Assembly (NCBI GenBank): GCA_030591745.1
Contig: JAUVAM010000224.1
Location: forward strand, 1-6,645
Length of the DNA: 6,645 nucleotides
Source: Deltaproteobacteria bacterium
Lineage (GTDB): Bacteria; Myxococcota; B64-G9
Reading direction: 5' to 3'
Shown one piece after another: positions 1 to 5,230 of the stretch (its first letter is position 1; every line of letters begins with the position of its first letter). A program made the position numbers and the translations under genes. The notes beneath the pieces are model-generated. The model was not told the DNA's origin. It saw nothing but the letters and a program-made list of their open reading frames with translations, and did no database searches.

Positions 1-20
1 AATCCATTGGTCGTCGTCAC
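1..20 (-). CDS. hoxH: Probable start of hoxH, NAD-reducing [NiFe] hydrogenase large subunit (partial)
   Basis: Only the first codons would lie in the window. On the minus strand, 19 bases after the hoxY stop, a GTG at 20-18 opens a frame reading Met-Thr-Thr-Thr-Asn-Gly and runs off the edge. A GGGAG Shine-Dalgarno (31-27) stands 6 bases before it. An alternative ATG at 7-5 is about 19 bases from that site, so GTG is preferred. The identity as HoxH, the subunit that holds the Ni-Fe active site, rests on gene order alone (hoxF-U-Y-H is the usual order of this enzyme's operon). No diagnostic residue such as the N-terminal CxxC is visible. Confidence 0.5.
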
Positions 21-39
21 AGTTAACTCCCGTAAGCCC

Positions 40-585
40 TTAGTCGTACTTCAGCACTTCGTAGGGCAGGTCCAGAGGCTTGTCATTCAGCAGGGCCACC
101 AGGGCTTCCCAGATGGCGTCCGCAGGCGGTGGGCATCCCGGCAGGTGGAAGTCGATTTTGACCACCTCGTGACAGGGATAGACACGATCCAAAATAAGCG
201 GAAGTTCCGGATCGTTGGGGACCAGGCCGCTCGGGTTGTGTACCGTGGGGCCTTTCAGATAGGCCTCAGCCAGGCATTCCTTCAAGGGGATGCTGTTGCG
301 CATGGCCGGAATCCCGCCCATGGTGGCGCAATCACCTACCGAAACCAGGACATCGCAATGTTTGCGAAAATCCTGCAGCACCTTGATGTTCTCCTGGTTG
401 CAGCAACCGCCCTCAATGAGGCCTACCGTCACGCGACCGGTGAACTTCTTGATGTCGTTGATTGGGGATTTGTCAAAATCGATCAGCTCGACCAACTTCA
501 GGATGCGGTCGTCGATATCCAACAACGACATGTGACATCCGAAGCAGCCGCAGAGCGAAGTGGTTGCAACTTTGGGTTTCGTCAT
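40..585 (-). CDS. hoxY: NAD-reducing [NiFe] hydrogenase small subunit HoxY
   Basis: 181 residues. HoxY partners HoxH and carries the cluster nearest the Ni-Fe site, passing electrons between H2 chemistry and the HoxFU diaphorase in the cytoplasm. Visible family motifs are CGCFGCHMS (residues 12-20, with Cys14 and Cys17 as the CxxC ligands), EGGCCNQEN (58-66), GDCATMGG (84-91, Cys86) and LPGCPPP (148-154, Cys151). These give the four expected ligands of one proximal [4Fe-4S] cluster. There is no twin-arginine signal peptide and no C-terminal multi-cluster extension, as expected for the short soluble group 3 small subunits and unlike membrane uptake hydrogenases. The start is supported by a GGAAGGA ribosome site 8 bases upstream. 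The gene lies 18 bases after hoxU and 19 before the likely hoxH start, so it is cotranscribed. Confidence 0.96.
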   Translation of the reverse strand: MTKPKVATTSLCGCFGCHMSLLDIDDRILKLVELIDFDKSPINDIKKFTGRVTVGLIEGGCCNQENIKVLQDFRKHCDVLVSVGDCATMGGIPAMRNSIPLKECLAEAYLKGPTVHNPSGLVPNDPELPLILDRVYPCHEVVKIDFHLPGCPPPADAIWEALVALLNDKPLDLPYEVLKYD

Positions 586-603
586 GATTTCGTTCCTTCC
601 GCC

Positions 604-1320
604 CTAGCCATCGCTCTTGCGCTTGGCTTCAATGTCCGAGCCGATGGGCGTGTGGTCGTAAAGACGCTTGCCCACGGGCACCGCAAAGCCCACGCGCTTG
701 CGCAGGATGGCGCCCACGGGGCAAATATCCACGGCCTTGTCCACGCCGGCCAGGTCGGTCTTGGCCAAATCGGCCTCGGCGTTGATGGCCAACTCCATCT
801 CGTAGCCCCGGTTGACAAACTGGAAAACGTTCTTGCCGTCCAAGTCCCGAGAAGCACGCACACAGCGACCGCAACGGATGCACCGGTTGTGATCGATAAG
901 AACATCGGGGTGAGAAGCGTCTATTTTCCGCTCGGGGAACATGTATGGGTAACGCGGGGCGGCGATGCCGAATCGGTAGGCCATGGCCTGCAATTCGCAG
1001 TTGCCGCTTTTTTCGCAGAACATGCAGTAGTGATTGCCTTCGACAAAAAGCATCTCGACGATGGCCTTGCGCTGGTCGATGATTTCCGCCGTCTCACTCA
1101 GCACCACCATGCCTTCGCCTGCCGGATGGGTACAAGCTGATTGAGGGCGTCCGTTGACCTGGACCGTGCATACGCGGCAACGACCGCCCGGCGACAGATC
1201 CTTGTGCCAACAGAGGCGCGGAATGTAGATGCCTGCCTCATCGGCCGCCTGCATGATGGTTTGGCCCTTGGTCGCGGCAATCTCGACGCCATCAATGGTA
1301 AACGTAATTTTGTCGCTCAT
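604..1320 (-). CDS. hoxU: NAD-reducing hydrogenase diaphorase subunit HoxU
   Basis: 238 residues, the length usual for HoxU. It is homologous to the N-terminal part of the complex I subunit NuoG and wires HoxF electrically to HoxY. Three cluster sites are visible in order. A plant-ferredoxin-like [2Fe-2S] site has Cys37, Cys48, Cys51 and Cys63. A His/Cys-ligated [4Fe-4S] site has His97, Cys99, Cys102 and Cys108 (HxCxxCx5C). A further [4Fe-4S] site has Cys147, Cys150 and Cys153 (CIRCGRC) plus Cys200 in DICPVGA. All ligands are intact. The N-terminal sequence KITFTIDGVEI begins the ferredoxin fold directly after the start, and a GGAAGGA ribosome site stands 7 bases upstream. The gap to hoxF is 14 bases. 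The leaders of hoxU and hoxY both contain GGAAGGAA, probably just a strong shared ribosome site. Confidence 0.96.
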   Translation of the reverse strand: MSDKITFTIDGVEIAATKGQTIMQAADEAGIYIPRLCWHKDLSPGGRCRVCTVQVNGRPQSACTHPAGEGMVVLSETAEIIDQRKAIVEMLFVEGNHYCMFCEKSGNCELQAMAYRFGIAAPRYPYMFPERKIDASHPDVLIDHNRCIRCGRCVRASRDLDGKNVFQFVNRGYEMELAINAEADLAKTDLAGVDKAVDICPVGAILRKRVGFAVPVGKRLYDHTPIGSDIEAKRKSDG

Positions 1321-1334
1321 GACGTTTTCCTTCC

Positions 1335-3152
1335 CTAGTCTTCGTGGAAGACCGGCGCACGACCCTGGGCTTCGACCGCATCGGCCAAGGCCATGTTCAG
1401 ATCGAAGGTGGGCTGCTTGCCGTCCTCTTCAGCGACGATATTGGACTCGTAAAGGGCCCGGAAGTTTTCCAGGGTGCTCTGCACCGGGTTGGGCGAGGTC
1501 TGACCCAAACCGCATCGGCTTGTGGCTTTGACCGTGGCGCAAAGTGCATTCAAGTAATCGATGTCCTCGGCCACGGCCTTGCCTACACGGAAGCGATCCA
1601 GTCGCTCCTTGATCAAGACGTTGCCCACGCGACAGGGCACGCACCAGCCACAGCTCTCATCGATGAAAAACTCCATGAACTCTGCGGCCACATCGAGGAT
1701 CTTGCGCTCTTTGCCGAAGACGATCATGGAACCGCCGGTGCCCAAATCCTCGAAGCAGATCTTGCGATCAAACTGGGCCGGGGCCACGCAGGTGCCCGAA
1801 GGCCCGCCGACCTGCACGGCGATGGCATCTTCGCCGCCAACTGTCTTCAAGAACTCTCGCACCGTCAGGCCGAAAGGCAGCTCGTAAACGCCGGGCAAAG
1901 CACAGTCGCCGGAGACCGAAAAAAGCTTGGTGCCCGAGCTTTCCGCCGAACCGATTTCGGAAAACCAGCCGGCACCCTGCTCAAGAACACGGGCCGCACA
2001 GCAGAAAGTTTCCACGTTGTTGACGACGGTGGGCAGGTTCAGGTAGCCCTCTTGCACCGGGAAGGGCGGCCTGTCGCGAGGCGAACCGCGTTCACCTTCG
2101 CAAGAGTTGATCAAGGCCGACTCTTCGCCACAGATATAAGCGCCTGCGCCCATCTGGATGCGAATATCGAAGTCAAAACCTTCTTTGCCCTGAATTTTTA
2201 CACCGAGCAGATTCTTCTTTCGCATCTCGGCCAGGGTGTGCTCAAGGTGAGCCCGCAAATAATCATACTCGGCTCGCAGATAGATGATGCCCTGCTTGGC
2301 GCCCACCGCATAAGCGGAGATGGCCATGCCTTCGAAGAGCAACTCGGGCACTTCGGTCAGAACCACCCGATCCTTGAAGGTGCCGGGCTCACCCTCATCT
2401 GCGTTGCAGATGATGAACTTTTCGGCACCCACGGAATTGCGTGCGAACTCCCATTTCATACCCGCGGGGAAACCAGCGCCACCACGACCGCGCAAACGAG
2501 CCGTCTTCACGTCCTGGATGACTTCCTGGGGGCTCATCTTGACGGCCTTGTGCAGGGCCGCGCCGGGCTCCATGCCGCCAAAGATGACCTCACCTTTTTT
2601 GCGGACGTTGTTGATGACCATCGAGTGAACCAGCTCGCTGGCGTTTTTGCCCTCGCCCAGGGTCTTAACCAATTCCTTGGGCGCGCCGCTGCCGGTCAAG
2701 GTCTCGACGATCTCGCCCACCTTGTCCGAAGACAAATAAGTCACGGGCACGTCGTTGATCAGGGCCGCCGGCCCCTGGTCGCAGAGACCGATGCAGGCCG
2801 TGTACGCCAAAGACACTTTGCCGTCGGCCGTGGTCTCGCCCGCCTTGATGCCCAGGGCGCTTTCGAAAGACGCCATGACCTTCTCGGCGCCATTCATGCG
2901 GCAGACCACGCAATCACTCACGCGGACGACCGCATCGCCCAGGGGCTTCTCGGACAAGAAGGCATAGAAACTGACCACGCCCTCCACCTCGACCCGCTTT
3001 GTTTTGAGTTCCGTAGCGATGAGATCCATCGCTTCACCGGAGACACATCCGAACCTGGACTGCACGCTTCGAACCACATCCATCATGCGGGTCCGATCGT
3101 GGCCGTTATCGGCTGCGATCTCTTTGACCACCTGCTGTACACTTTCGCTCAT
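1335..3152 (-). CDS. hoxF: NAD-reducing hydrogenase diaphorase subunit HoxF (NuoE-NuoF fusion type)
   Basis: 605 residues, close to the long HoxF of Ralstonia-type soluble hydrogenases. Residues 1-155 resemble NuoE (helical part, then thioredoxin-like [2Fe-2S] fold). Residues 175-605 resemble NuoF, which binds NAD(H) and FMN. Flavin/NAD motifs are GRGGAGFPAGMKW (222-234), ADEGEPGTFKDR (251-262) and GAGAYICGEESALI (335-348). The [4Fe-4S] ligands are Cys501, Cys504, Cys507 and Cys547 (CGWCVPCR, then Cys 40 residues on). In the NuoE-like part, Cys84, Cys120 and Cys124 align with three of the four usual ligands, but the first position is Ser79, with a spare Cys81 two residues later. AGGAG (3164-3160) stands 7 bases before the ATG. 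This is the first gene of the hox operon. The separate NuoE-like HoxE seen in cyanobacterial enzymes is absent in the window, its role being covered by the fusion. Confidence 0.95.
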   Translation of the reverse strand: MSESVQQVVKEIAADNGHDRTRMMDVVRSVQSRFGCVSGEAMDLIATELKTKRVEVEGVVSFYAFLSEKPLGDAVVRVSDCVVCRMNGAEKVMASFESALGIKAGETTADGKVSLAYTACIGLCDQGPAALINDVPVTYLSSDKVGEIVETLTGSGAPKELVKTLGEGKNASELVHSMVINNVRKKGEVIFGGMEPGAALHKAVKMSPQEVIQDVKTARLRGRGGAGFPAGMKWEFARNSVGAEKFIICNADEGEPGTFKDRVVLTEVPELLFEGMAISAYAVGAKQGIIYLRAEYDYLRAHLEHTLAEMRKKNLLGVKIQGKEGFDFDIRIQMGAGAYICGEESALINSCEGERGSPRDRPPFPVQEGYLNLPTVVNNVETFCCAARVLEQGAGWFSEIGSAESSGTKLFSVSGDCALPGVYELPFGLTVREFLKTVGGEDAIAVQVGGPSGTCVAPAQFDRKICFEDLGTGGSMIVFGKERKILDVAAEFMEFFIDESCGWCVPCRVGNVLIKERLDRFRVGKAVAEDIDYLNALCATVKATSRCGLGQTSPNPVQSTLENFRALYESNIVAEEDGKQPTFDLNMALADAVEAQGRAPVFHED

Positions 3153-3159
3153 GCTGGTG

Positions 3160-3175
3160 CTCCTGTGTGCAAGAG
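3160..3175 (-). promoter_or_regulatory. hoxF leader hairpin that sequesters the Shine-Dalgarno site
   Basis: On the minus strand the leader reads CTCTTG-CACA-CAGGAG, ending 7 bases before the hoxF ATG. The arms pair over 6 base pairs (one G-U), with a 4-base loop. The 3' arm is the AGGAG ribosome site itself, so the folded form would hide it. Nearly the same sequence precedes the activator gene (5078-5094), where the loop is one base shorter and the stem one pair longer. Pairing was checked by eye. No folding energy was calculated. The function (switch, thermometer or protein target) is inference. Confidence 0.55.
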
Positions 3176-3192
3176 GAAAAAAAATCGATCAC

Positions 3193-3209
3193 GCTCAGGC
3201 AAACGCCAA
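3193..3209 (-). promoter_or_regulatory. Weak sigma-54-like promoter candidate for hoxF
   Basis: Minus strand TTGGCGTTTGCCTGAGC. The TTGGC part fits a -24 box, but TGAGC is a poor -12 box and the GG-to-GC distance is 11 bases instead of 10. The matrix match alone would not justify a call. It is listed because the shared word GCGACACAATG lies 34 bases upstream of its TGG, against 33 bases at the good sigma-54 promoter of the TPR gene, and because an activator of sigma-54 polymerase is encoded immediately upstream. The predicted transcript start would be near 3182, giving a leader of about 30 bases. Confidence 0.25.
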
Positions 3210-3232
3210 AAATTCGTGAAATGATTCACGAA
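3208..3232 (-). terminator. Hairpin with T5 tail upstream of hoxF: terminator or attenuator-like, or operator
   Basis: Read on the minus strand, TTCGTGAA and TTCACGAA (arms at 3225-3232 and 3213-3220) are perfect 8-base inverted repeats separated by TCAT and followed directly by TTTTT. This is the layout of an intrinsic terminator, here at the end of the activator transcript and just before the hoxF -24-like site, so it could insulate the two units. The stem is AT-rich (3 G/C pairs of 8), so termination would be weak. It may instead be a protein-binding dyad, since its outer six bases TTCGTG/CACGAA recur at 3309-3321. Confidence 0.4.
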
Positions 3233-3242
3233 AGAGCCTGGG

Positions 3243-3253
3243 CATTGTGTCGC
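3243..3253 (-). promoter_or_regulatory. Shared 11-base word GCGACACAATG, hoxF copy
   Basis: Minus strand GCGACACAATG, oriented toward hoxF and ending 90 bases before its ATG. An identical word lies at 5141-5151 oriented toward the TPR gene, ending 79 bases before that ATG. The chance of an 11-base match between two stretches of this size is roughly one in a hundred, so it may be an activator or other regulator site. Function unknown. Confidence 0.4.
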
Positions 3254-3256
3254 AGA

Positions 3257-3311
3257 GAATTGACGAATGCAAGTAAAATCAAACACTTGCGCTCACACGA
3301 AGCGTCAATTC
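3257..3311. repeat. Nested inverted repeats, possible enhancer (activator-binding) region
   Basis: Outer arms are GAATTGACG (3257-3265) and CGTCAATTC (3303-3311), a perfect 9-base dyad with a 37-base spacer. Inside it, GCAAGT (3269-3274) and ACTTGC (3285-3290) form a perfect 6-base dyad. The whole is centred about 130 bases upstream of the hoxF ATG and about 100 upstream of the tentative start near 3182. Enhancer sites of NtrC-type activators are typically inverted repeats at about that distance. Binding by the neighbouring activator is inference. Confidence 0.4.
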
Positions 3312-3321
3312 GTGGCACGAA
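3309..3321. repeat. Short palindrome TTCGTG-G-CACGAA
   Basis: A perfect 6-base dyad around a single G. The same half-sites occur as TTCGTG at 3213-3218 and CACGAA at 3227-3232 and 3296-3301. The sub-word GTGGCACGAA (3312-3321) is repeated exactly at 5184-5193, where it overlaps the -24 box of the TPR-ccdA promoter. It is either a recurring operator or, on the plus strand here, a decayed -24 box: TGGCACG is perfect but its GC is one base too close, and no plus-strand gene follows. Confidence 0.35.
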
Positions 3322-3351
3322 AAAGCAATTAGCTTTCAGGAGCTTAGGAAA

Positions 3352-5073
3352 CTAGGAGAGTTCGTGCTTCTTCATCTTGCGGTAGAGGGTGACGCGATCC
3401 ATGCCCAAAAACTGAGCCGTGCGCGTTCGGTTGCCGTCGTGCCTGGCCAGGGCCTCCCGAATGCGGTCGGCCTCCTGCTGCACATCTTCTGAGCCGGCAG
3501 AATAACGAGATCGTGAGCCGGAGAGCTCGGGTGGCAAATCTTCGGGCCGGATACGCCTGCCGGGAGCCATGGCCACCGCGAACTCCAGCGCGTTGATGAG
3601 TTCGCGGACATTGCCCGGCCAAGCGTGCTGCATGAGCCGCTGCTGGGCCGATGGCGACAGGCTCAAAGCCGGCCGTCCACGAGCGCTCGCGACCTCTTCC
3701 AGCAAATGCGCGGCCAGAAGCGGCAAATCGTCACGCCTATCCCTCAGGGGCGGCAATTCCACCGGGATGACCCGGATCCGATAATACAGATCCTCACGGA
3801 AATCGCCCTCCTCCACGGCTCGAGCCAGATCCCGGTTGGTGGCACAGACCACCCGCACATCCGCGGCGCGAGTGTTGCTTTCGCCCAGGCGCTGGTACTC
3901 GCGCTCTTGTAAAAAACGCAAGAGCTTGGCCTGGATGCCGGGGGCGAGTTCGCCGATCTCATCCAAAAAGAGGGTGCCGCCCTCGGCCTCCTCGATGCGC
4001 CCGGCCCGGTCACGCATGGCTCCGGTGAAGGCACCGCGCACATGGCCAAAAAGTTCACTTTCCATGAGGGTCTCGGGCAGGGCGGCGCAATTGATGGCCT
4101 GGAAGGGCTTGTGTCGACGCCCACTGAGCGTATGCAGCGCCTTGGCCACCATCTCCTTGCCCGTGCCCGATTCGCCGGTGATGAGCACGGTGACATCGGT
4201 GCGGGCCACCTGTTCCACCACCCGAAAGACAGCTCGCATGGGCTCGCTGCGGCCAATCATGCCCGCAAATTGGGCACCCGTGCGGGCTGTGTCGGCGGCG
4301 GCGGCCTGCGCGGCCCGGTCCTCGACCAAAATCAAGGAACCGATGGCTCGGCCCTCTTCGTCCTTCAGGGGCACCGCCACCTCGGCCACGGCCAGACCCT
4401 TGCCGTCGGCCCGCTGAATCAGGGTGGTGCGCTCAGCCTCTTCGTCGCCGGATTCCAGGCAGTGCTGCGCCGGACAGCCGCTTTTGCACAACTTGGAGCC
4501 GATGACCTCGTGGCAAAAGCGACCCACCGCCTCGGCGGCCGCAAAACCCGTGATCACTTCAGCCCGGCGAGAAAATGACGTGATGCGCCAATCCCTGTCG
4601 ATGGTCAGCACGCCTTCGCGAATCGAGCCCAAAACCGCCGCTTGCAGGCGCTCGCGCTCCGAAATGGTCTCTCGTTGCATCTTGCAGCGATCGATTTGGG
4701 CCGCCAAGTCGCTCTCGTCCTTGAGCCATTCGATGCCGGCCACCGCCTCGCCCTCGGCATCCCTGAGCACAAATGCATTCTTGGACACCACCACCTGGCG
4801 GCCGTCCTTGGTGGCCAGCTCGGTGCGTACGCCATCCAGCTCTCCGTGAGTAAAGAGGCTGCAATCATAAAGGCAGTTGACGCAGCGAATACCCTTCAAA
4901 CAATGCTGGCCCAAGACCTCCTCGGCGGTATAGCCGGTCAGCTCCGCCGCCTGCTTGTTCCAGTAGACGATCTTCTGGTCCTTATCCACGACGAACATGG
5001 CCTCGCCCAGGCGATCCAAGAATTCCCGCAATCGCTCGGGTTGATCACTCAAAAATGACAGAAAATCAAACAT
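3352..5073 (-). CDS. Sigma-54-dependent activator (PAS-PAS-AAA+-Fis HTH) with two cysteine-rich PAS domains
   Basis: 573 residues from an ATG preceded by AGGAGG. An in-frame ATG at 5130 would add 19 residues with no comparable site. Two PAS domains (about 11-120 and 140-255) are joined by a helical linker. Each has four cysteines: Cys58, 64, 67, 71 (Cx5CxxCx3C) and Cys187, 196, 200, 205. The AAA+ domain follows from about 272: Walker A GESGTGKE (300-307), the sigma-54-contacting GAFTGA loop (347-352), Walker B TLFLDEIGEL (367-376), ATNRDL (411-416), FREDLYYRI (425-433) and GNVREL (487-492). A Fis-type helix-turn-helix lies at about 543-571. There is no receiver domain, so it is not a two-component HoxA-type regulator. 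It should sense a signal itself and open sigma-54 promoters. It lies just upstream of hoxF and divergent from the TPR-ccdA operon, so both are likely targets. The exact signal is unknown; redox, O2 or a bound cofactor is inferred from the cysteines. Confidence 0.93.
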   Translation of the reverse strand: MFDFLSFLSDQPERLREFLDRLGEAMFVVDKDQKIVYWNKQAAELTGYTAEEVLGQHCLKGIRCVNCLYDCSLFTHGELDGVRTELATKDGRQVVVSKNAFVLRDAEGEAVAGIEWLKDESDLAAQIDRCKMQRETISERERLQAAVLGSIREGVLTIDRDWRITSFSRRAEVITGFAAAEAVGRFCHEVIGSKLCKSGCPAQHCLESGDEEAERTTLIQRADGKGLAVAEVAVPLKDEEGRAIGSLILVEDRAAQAAAADTARTGAQFAGMIGRSEPMRAVFRVVEQVARTDVTVLITGESGTGKEMVAKALHTLSGRRHKPFQAINCAALPETLMESELFGHVRGAFTGAMRDRAGRIEEAEGGTLFLDEIGELAPGIQAKLLRFLQEREYQRLGESNTRAADVRVVCATNRDLARAVEEGDFREDLYYRIRVIPVELPPLRDRRDDLPLLAAHLLEEVASARGRPALSLSPSAQQRLMQHAWPGNVRELINALEFAVAMAPGRRIRPEDLPPELSGSRSRYSAGSEDVQQEADRIREALARHDGNRTRTAQFLGMDRVTLYRKMKKHELS

Positions 5074-5077
5074 GCTG

Positions 5078-5094
5078 CCTCCTGTTGCAAGAGG
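5078..5094 (-). promoter_or_regulatory. Activator-gene leader hairpin that sequesters the Shine-Dalgarno site
   Basis: Minus strand CCTCTTG-CAA-CAGGAGG, ending 4 bases before the ATG of the activator gene. The arms form 7 continuous base pairs including one G-U, with a 3-base loop. The 3' arm contains the whole AGGAGG ribosome site. It matches the hoxF leader (3160-3176) over 16 bases with a single-base insertion, and that insertion falls in the loop, so the pairing is kept. This pattern argues for an RNA structure or a conserved target rather than a chance ribosome site. Confidence 0.6.
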
Positions 5095-5110
5095 TGTTGC
5101 ATATATTGCA
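5085..5110 (+). repeat. Three direct TTGCA repeats upstream of the activator gene
   Basis: TTGCA occurs at 5085-5089, 5097-5101 and 5106-5110, spaced 12 and 9 bases start to start, with a fourth copy at 5156-5160. They surround the ATATAT tract that could be a -10 region on the minus strand, so they might be an autoregulatory site. The word is short, and the first copy is already part of the leader hairpin, so this is weak. Confidence 0.2.
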
Positions 5111-5140
5111 GAGGGGGTCAAGCGCAACAATCACCCGGGC

Positions 5141-5151
5141 GCGACACAATG
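5141..5151 (+). promoter_or_regulatory. Shared 11-base word GCGACACAATG, TPR-ccdA copy
   Basis: Exact copy of the word at 3243-3253, oriented toward the TPR gene. It ends 33 bases before the TGG of the sigma-54 promoter, so about 60-70 bases upstream of the predicted transcript start. Its last five bases also form a loose dyad, CAATG (5147-5151) with CATTG (5159-5163). It could be a regulator site. Function unproven. Confidence 0.4.
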
Positions 5152-5184
5152 GGTTTTGCATTGGTTTTCAGTGCATTACACATG

Positions 5185-5200
5185 TGGCACGAAGATTGGA
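5185..5200 (+). promoter_or_regulatory. Sigma-54 (-24/-12) promoter of the TPR-ccdA operon
   Basis: TGGCACG-AAGA-TTGGA against the consensus TGGCACG-N4-TTGCA: the -24 box is perfect, the spacing is exact, and there is one mismatch (C to G at about -12). GG at 5186-5187 places the start of transcription near 5211, 20 bases before the TPR start codon and upstream of its ribosome site. The divergently encoded protein has the GAFTGA loop needed to activate such promoters, which supports the call. Confidence 0.72.
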
Positions 5201-5230
5201 TTACTAAGGGTGAACGAGAAGGAGCAAGCC

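Larger units (their letters stand above)
3153..3351. other. Non-coding control region between the activator gene and hoxF
   Basis: 199 bases with no plausible gene. It is AT-richer than its flanks and unusually rich in symmetry. Four inverted repeats, an 11-base word shared with the other control region, a T5 tract after a hairpin, a T8 tract on the minus strand (near 3177-3184) and the hoxF leader hairpin lie here. Since hoxF is the first gene of the hox operon, its promoter is expected in this stretch. No strong sigma-70 promoter is evident. The best attempt on the minus strand is TTGCAT, 17 bases, CACAAT, with the second hexamer inside the shared 11-base word, and it is weak (3/6 and 4/6 matches). 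Confidence 0.6.
5074..5230. other. Divergent control region between the activator gene and the TPR-ccdA operon
   Basis: 157 bases. Toward the plus strand it has a good sigma-54 promoter, the 11-base shared word and a direct repeat TGCATT (5157-5162 and 5172-5177). An 8-base palindrome CACATGTG (5179-5186) abuts the -24 box. Toward the minus strand it has the activator's leader hairpin. A sigma-70-like promoter for the activator (TTGTTG, about 17-18 bases, AATATA/ATATAT near 5100-5130) is only suggestive. Confidence 0.6.

Noticed and set aside
7..1140. A 377-codon open frame on the plus strand
   Set aside because: It is antisense to hoxY and hoxU, which carry all expected cluster ligands. The plus-strand product shows no domain.
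604..1334. GGAAGGAA shared by the hoxU and hoxY leaders as a regulatory motif
   Set aside because: It is purine-rich, close to a plain Shine-Dalgarno sequence and at ribosome-site distance, so no special function is needed to explain it.
1344..3224. A 626-codon open frame on the plus strand
   Set aside because: It is antisense to hoxF over its whole coding length, with no recognisable domains or ribosome site. hoxF has complete family motifs, so this is a codon-bias shadow.
3313..3326. TGGCACG on the plus strand as a sigma-54 promoter
   Set aside because: The -24 box is perfect, but the following GC is one base too close, TTGC is missing, and the only sequence downstream is antisense to the activator gene. 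It is better read as part of the TTCGTG-G-CACGAA palindrome.
3320..3336. Hairpin AAAGC/GCTTT just after the activator stop as its terminator
   Set aside because: The stem is only 5 base pairs with two G/C pairs, followed on the minus strand by just two more T. Too weak to call next to the better hairpin at 3208-3232.
5074..5130. N-terminal extension of the activator by 19 residues
   Set aside because: The upstream ATG lacks a good ribosome site, whereas the ATG at 5073 has AGGAGG close by. The extension would also cover the conserved leader hairpin.
5072..5230. N-terminal extension of the TPR protein by 53 residues
   Set aside because: It would start upstream of the sigma-54 promoter and overlap the activator start. 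AAGGAG sits correctly before the ATG at 5231. A GTG at 5210 is possible but lacks an equal site.
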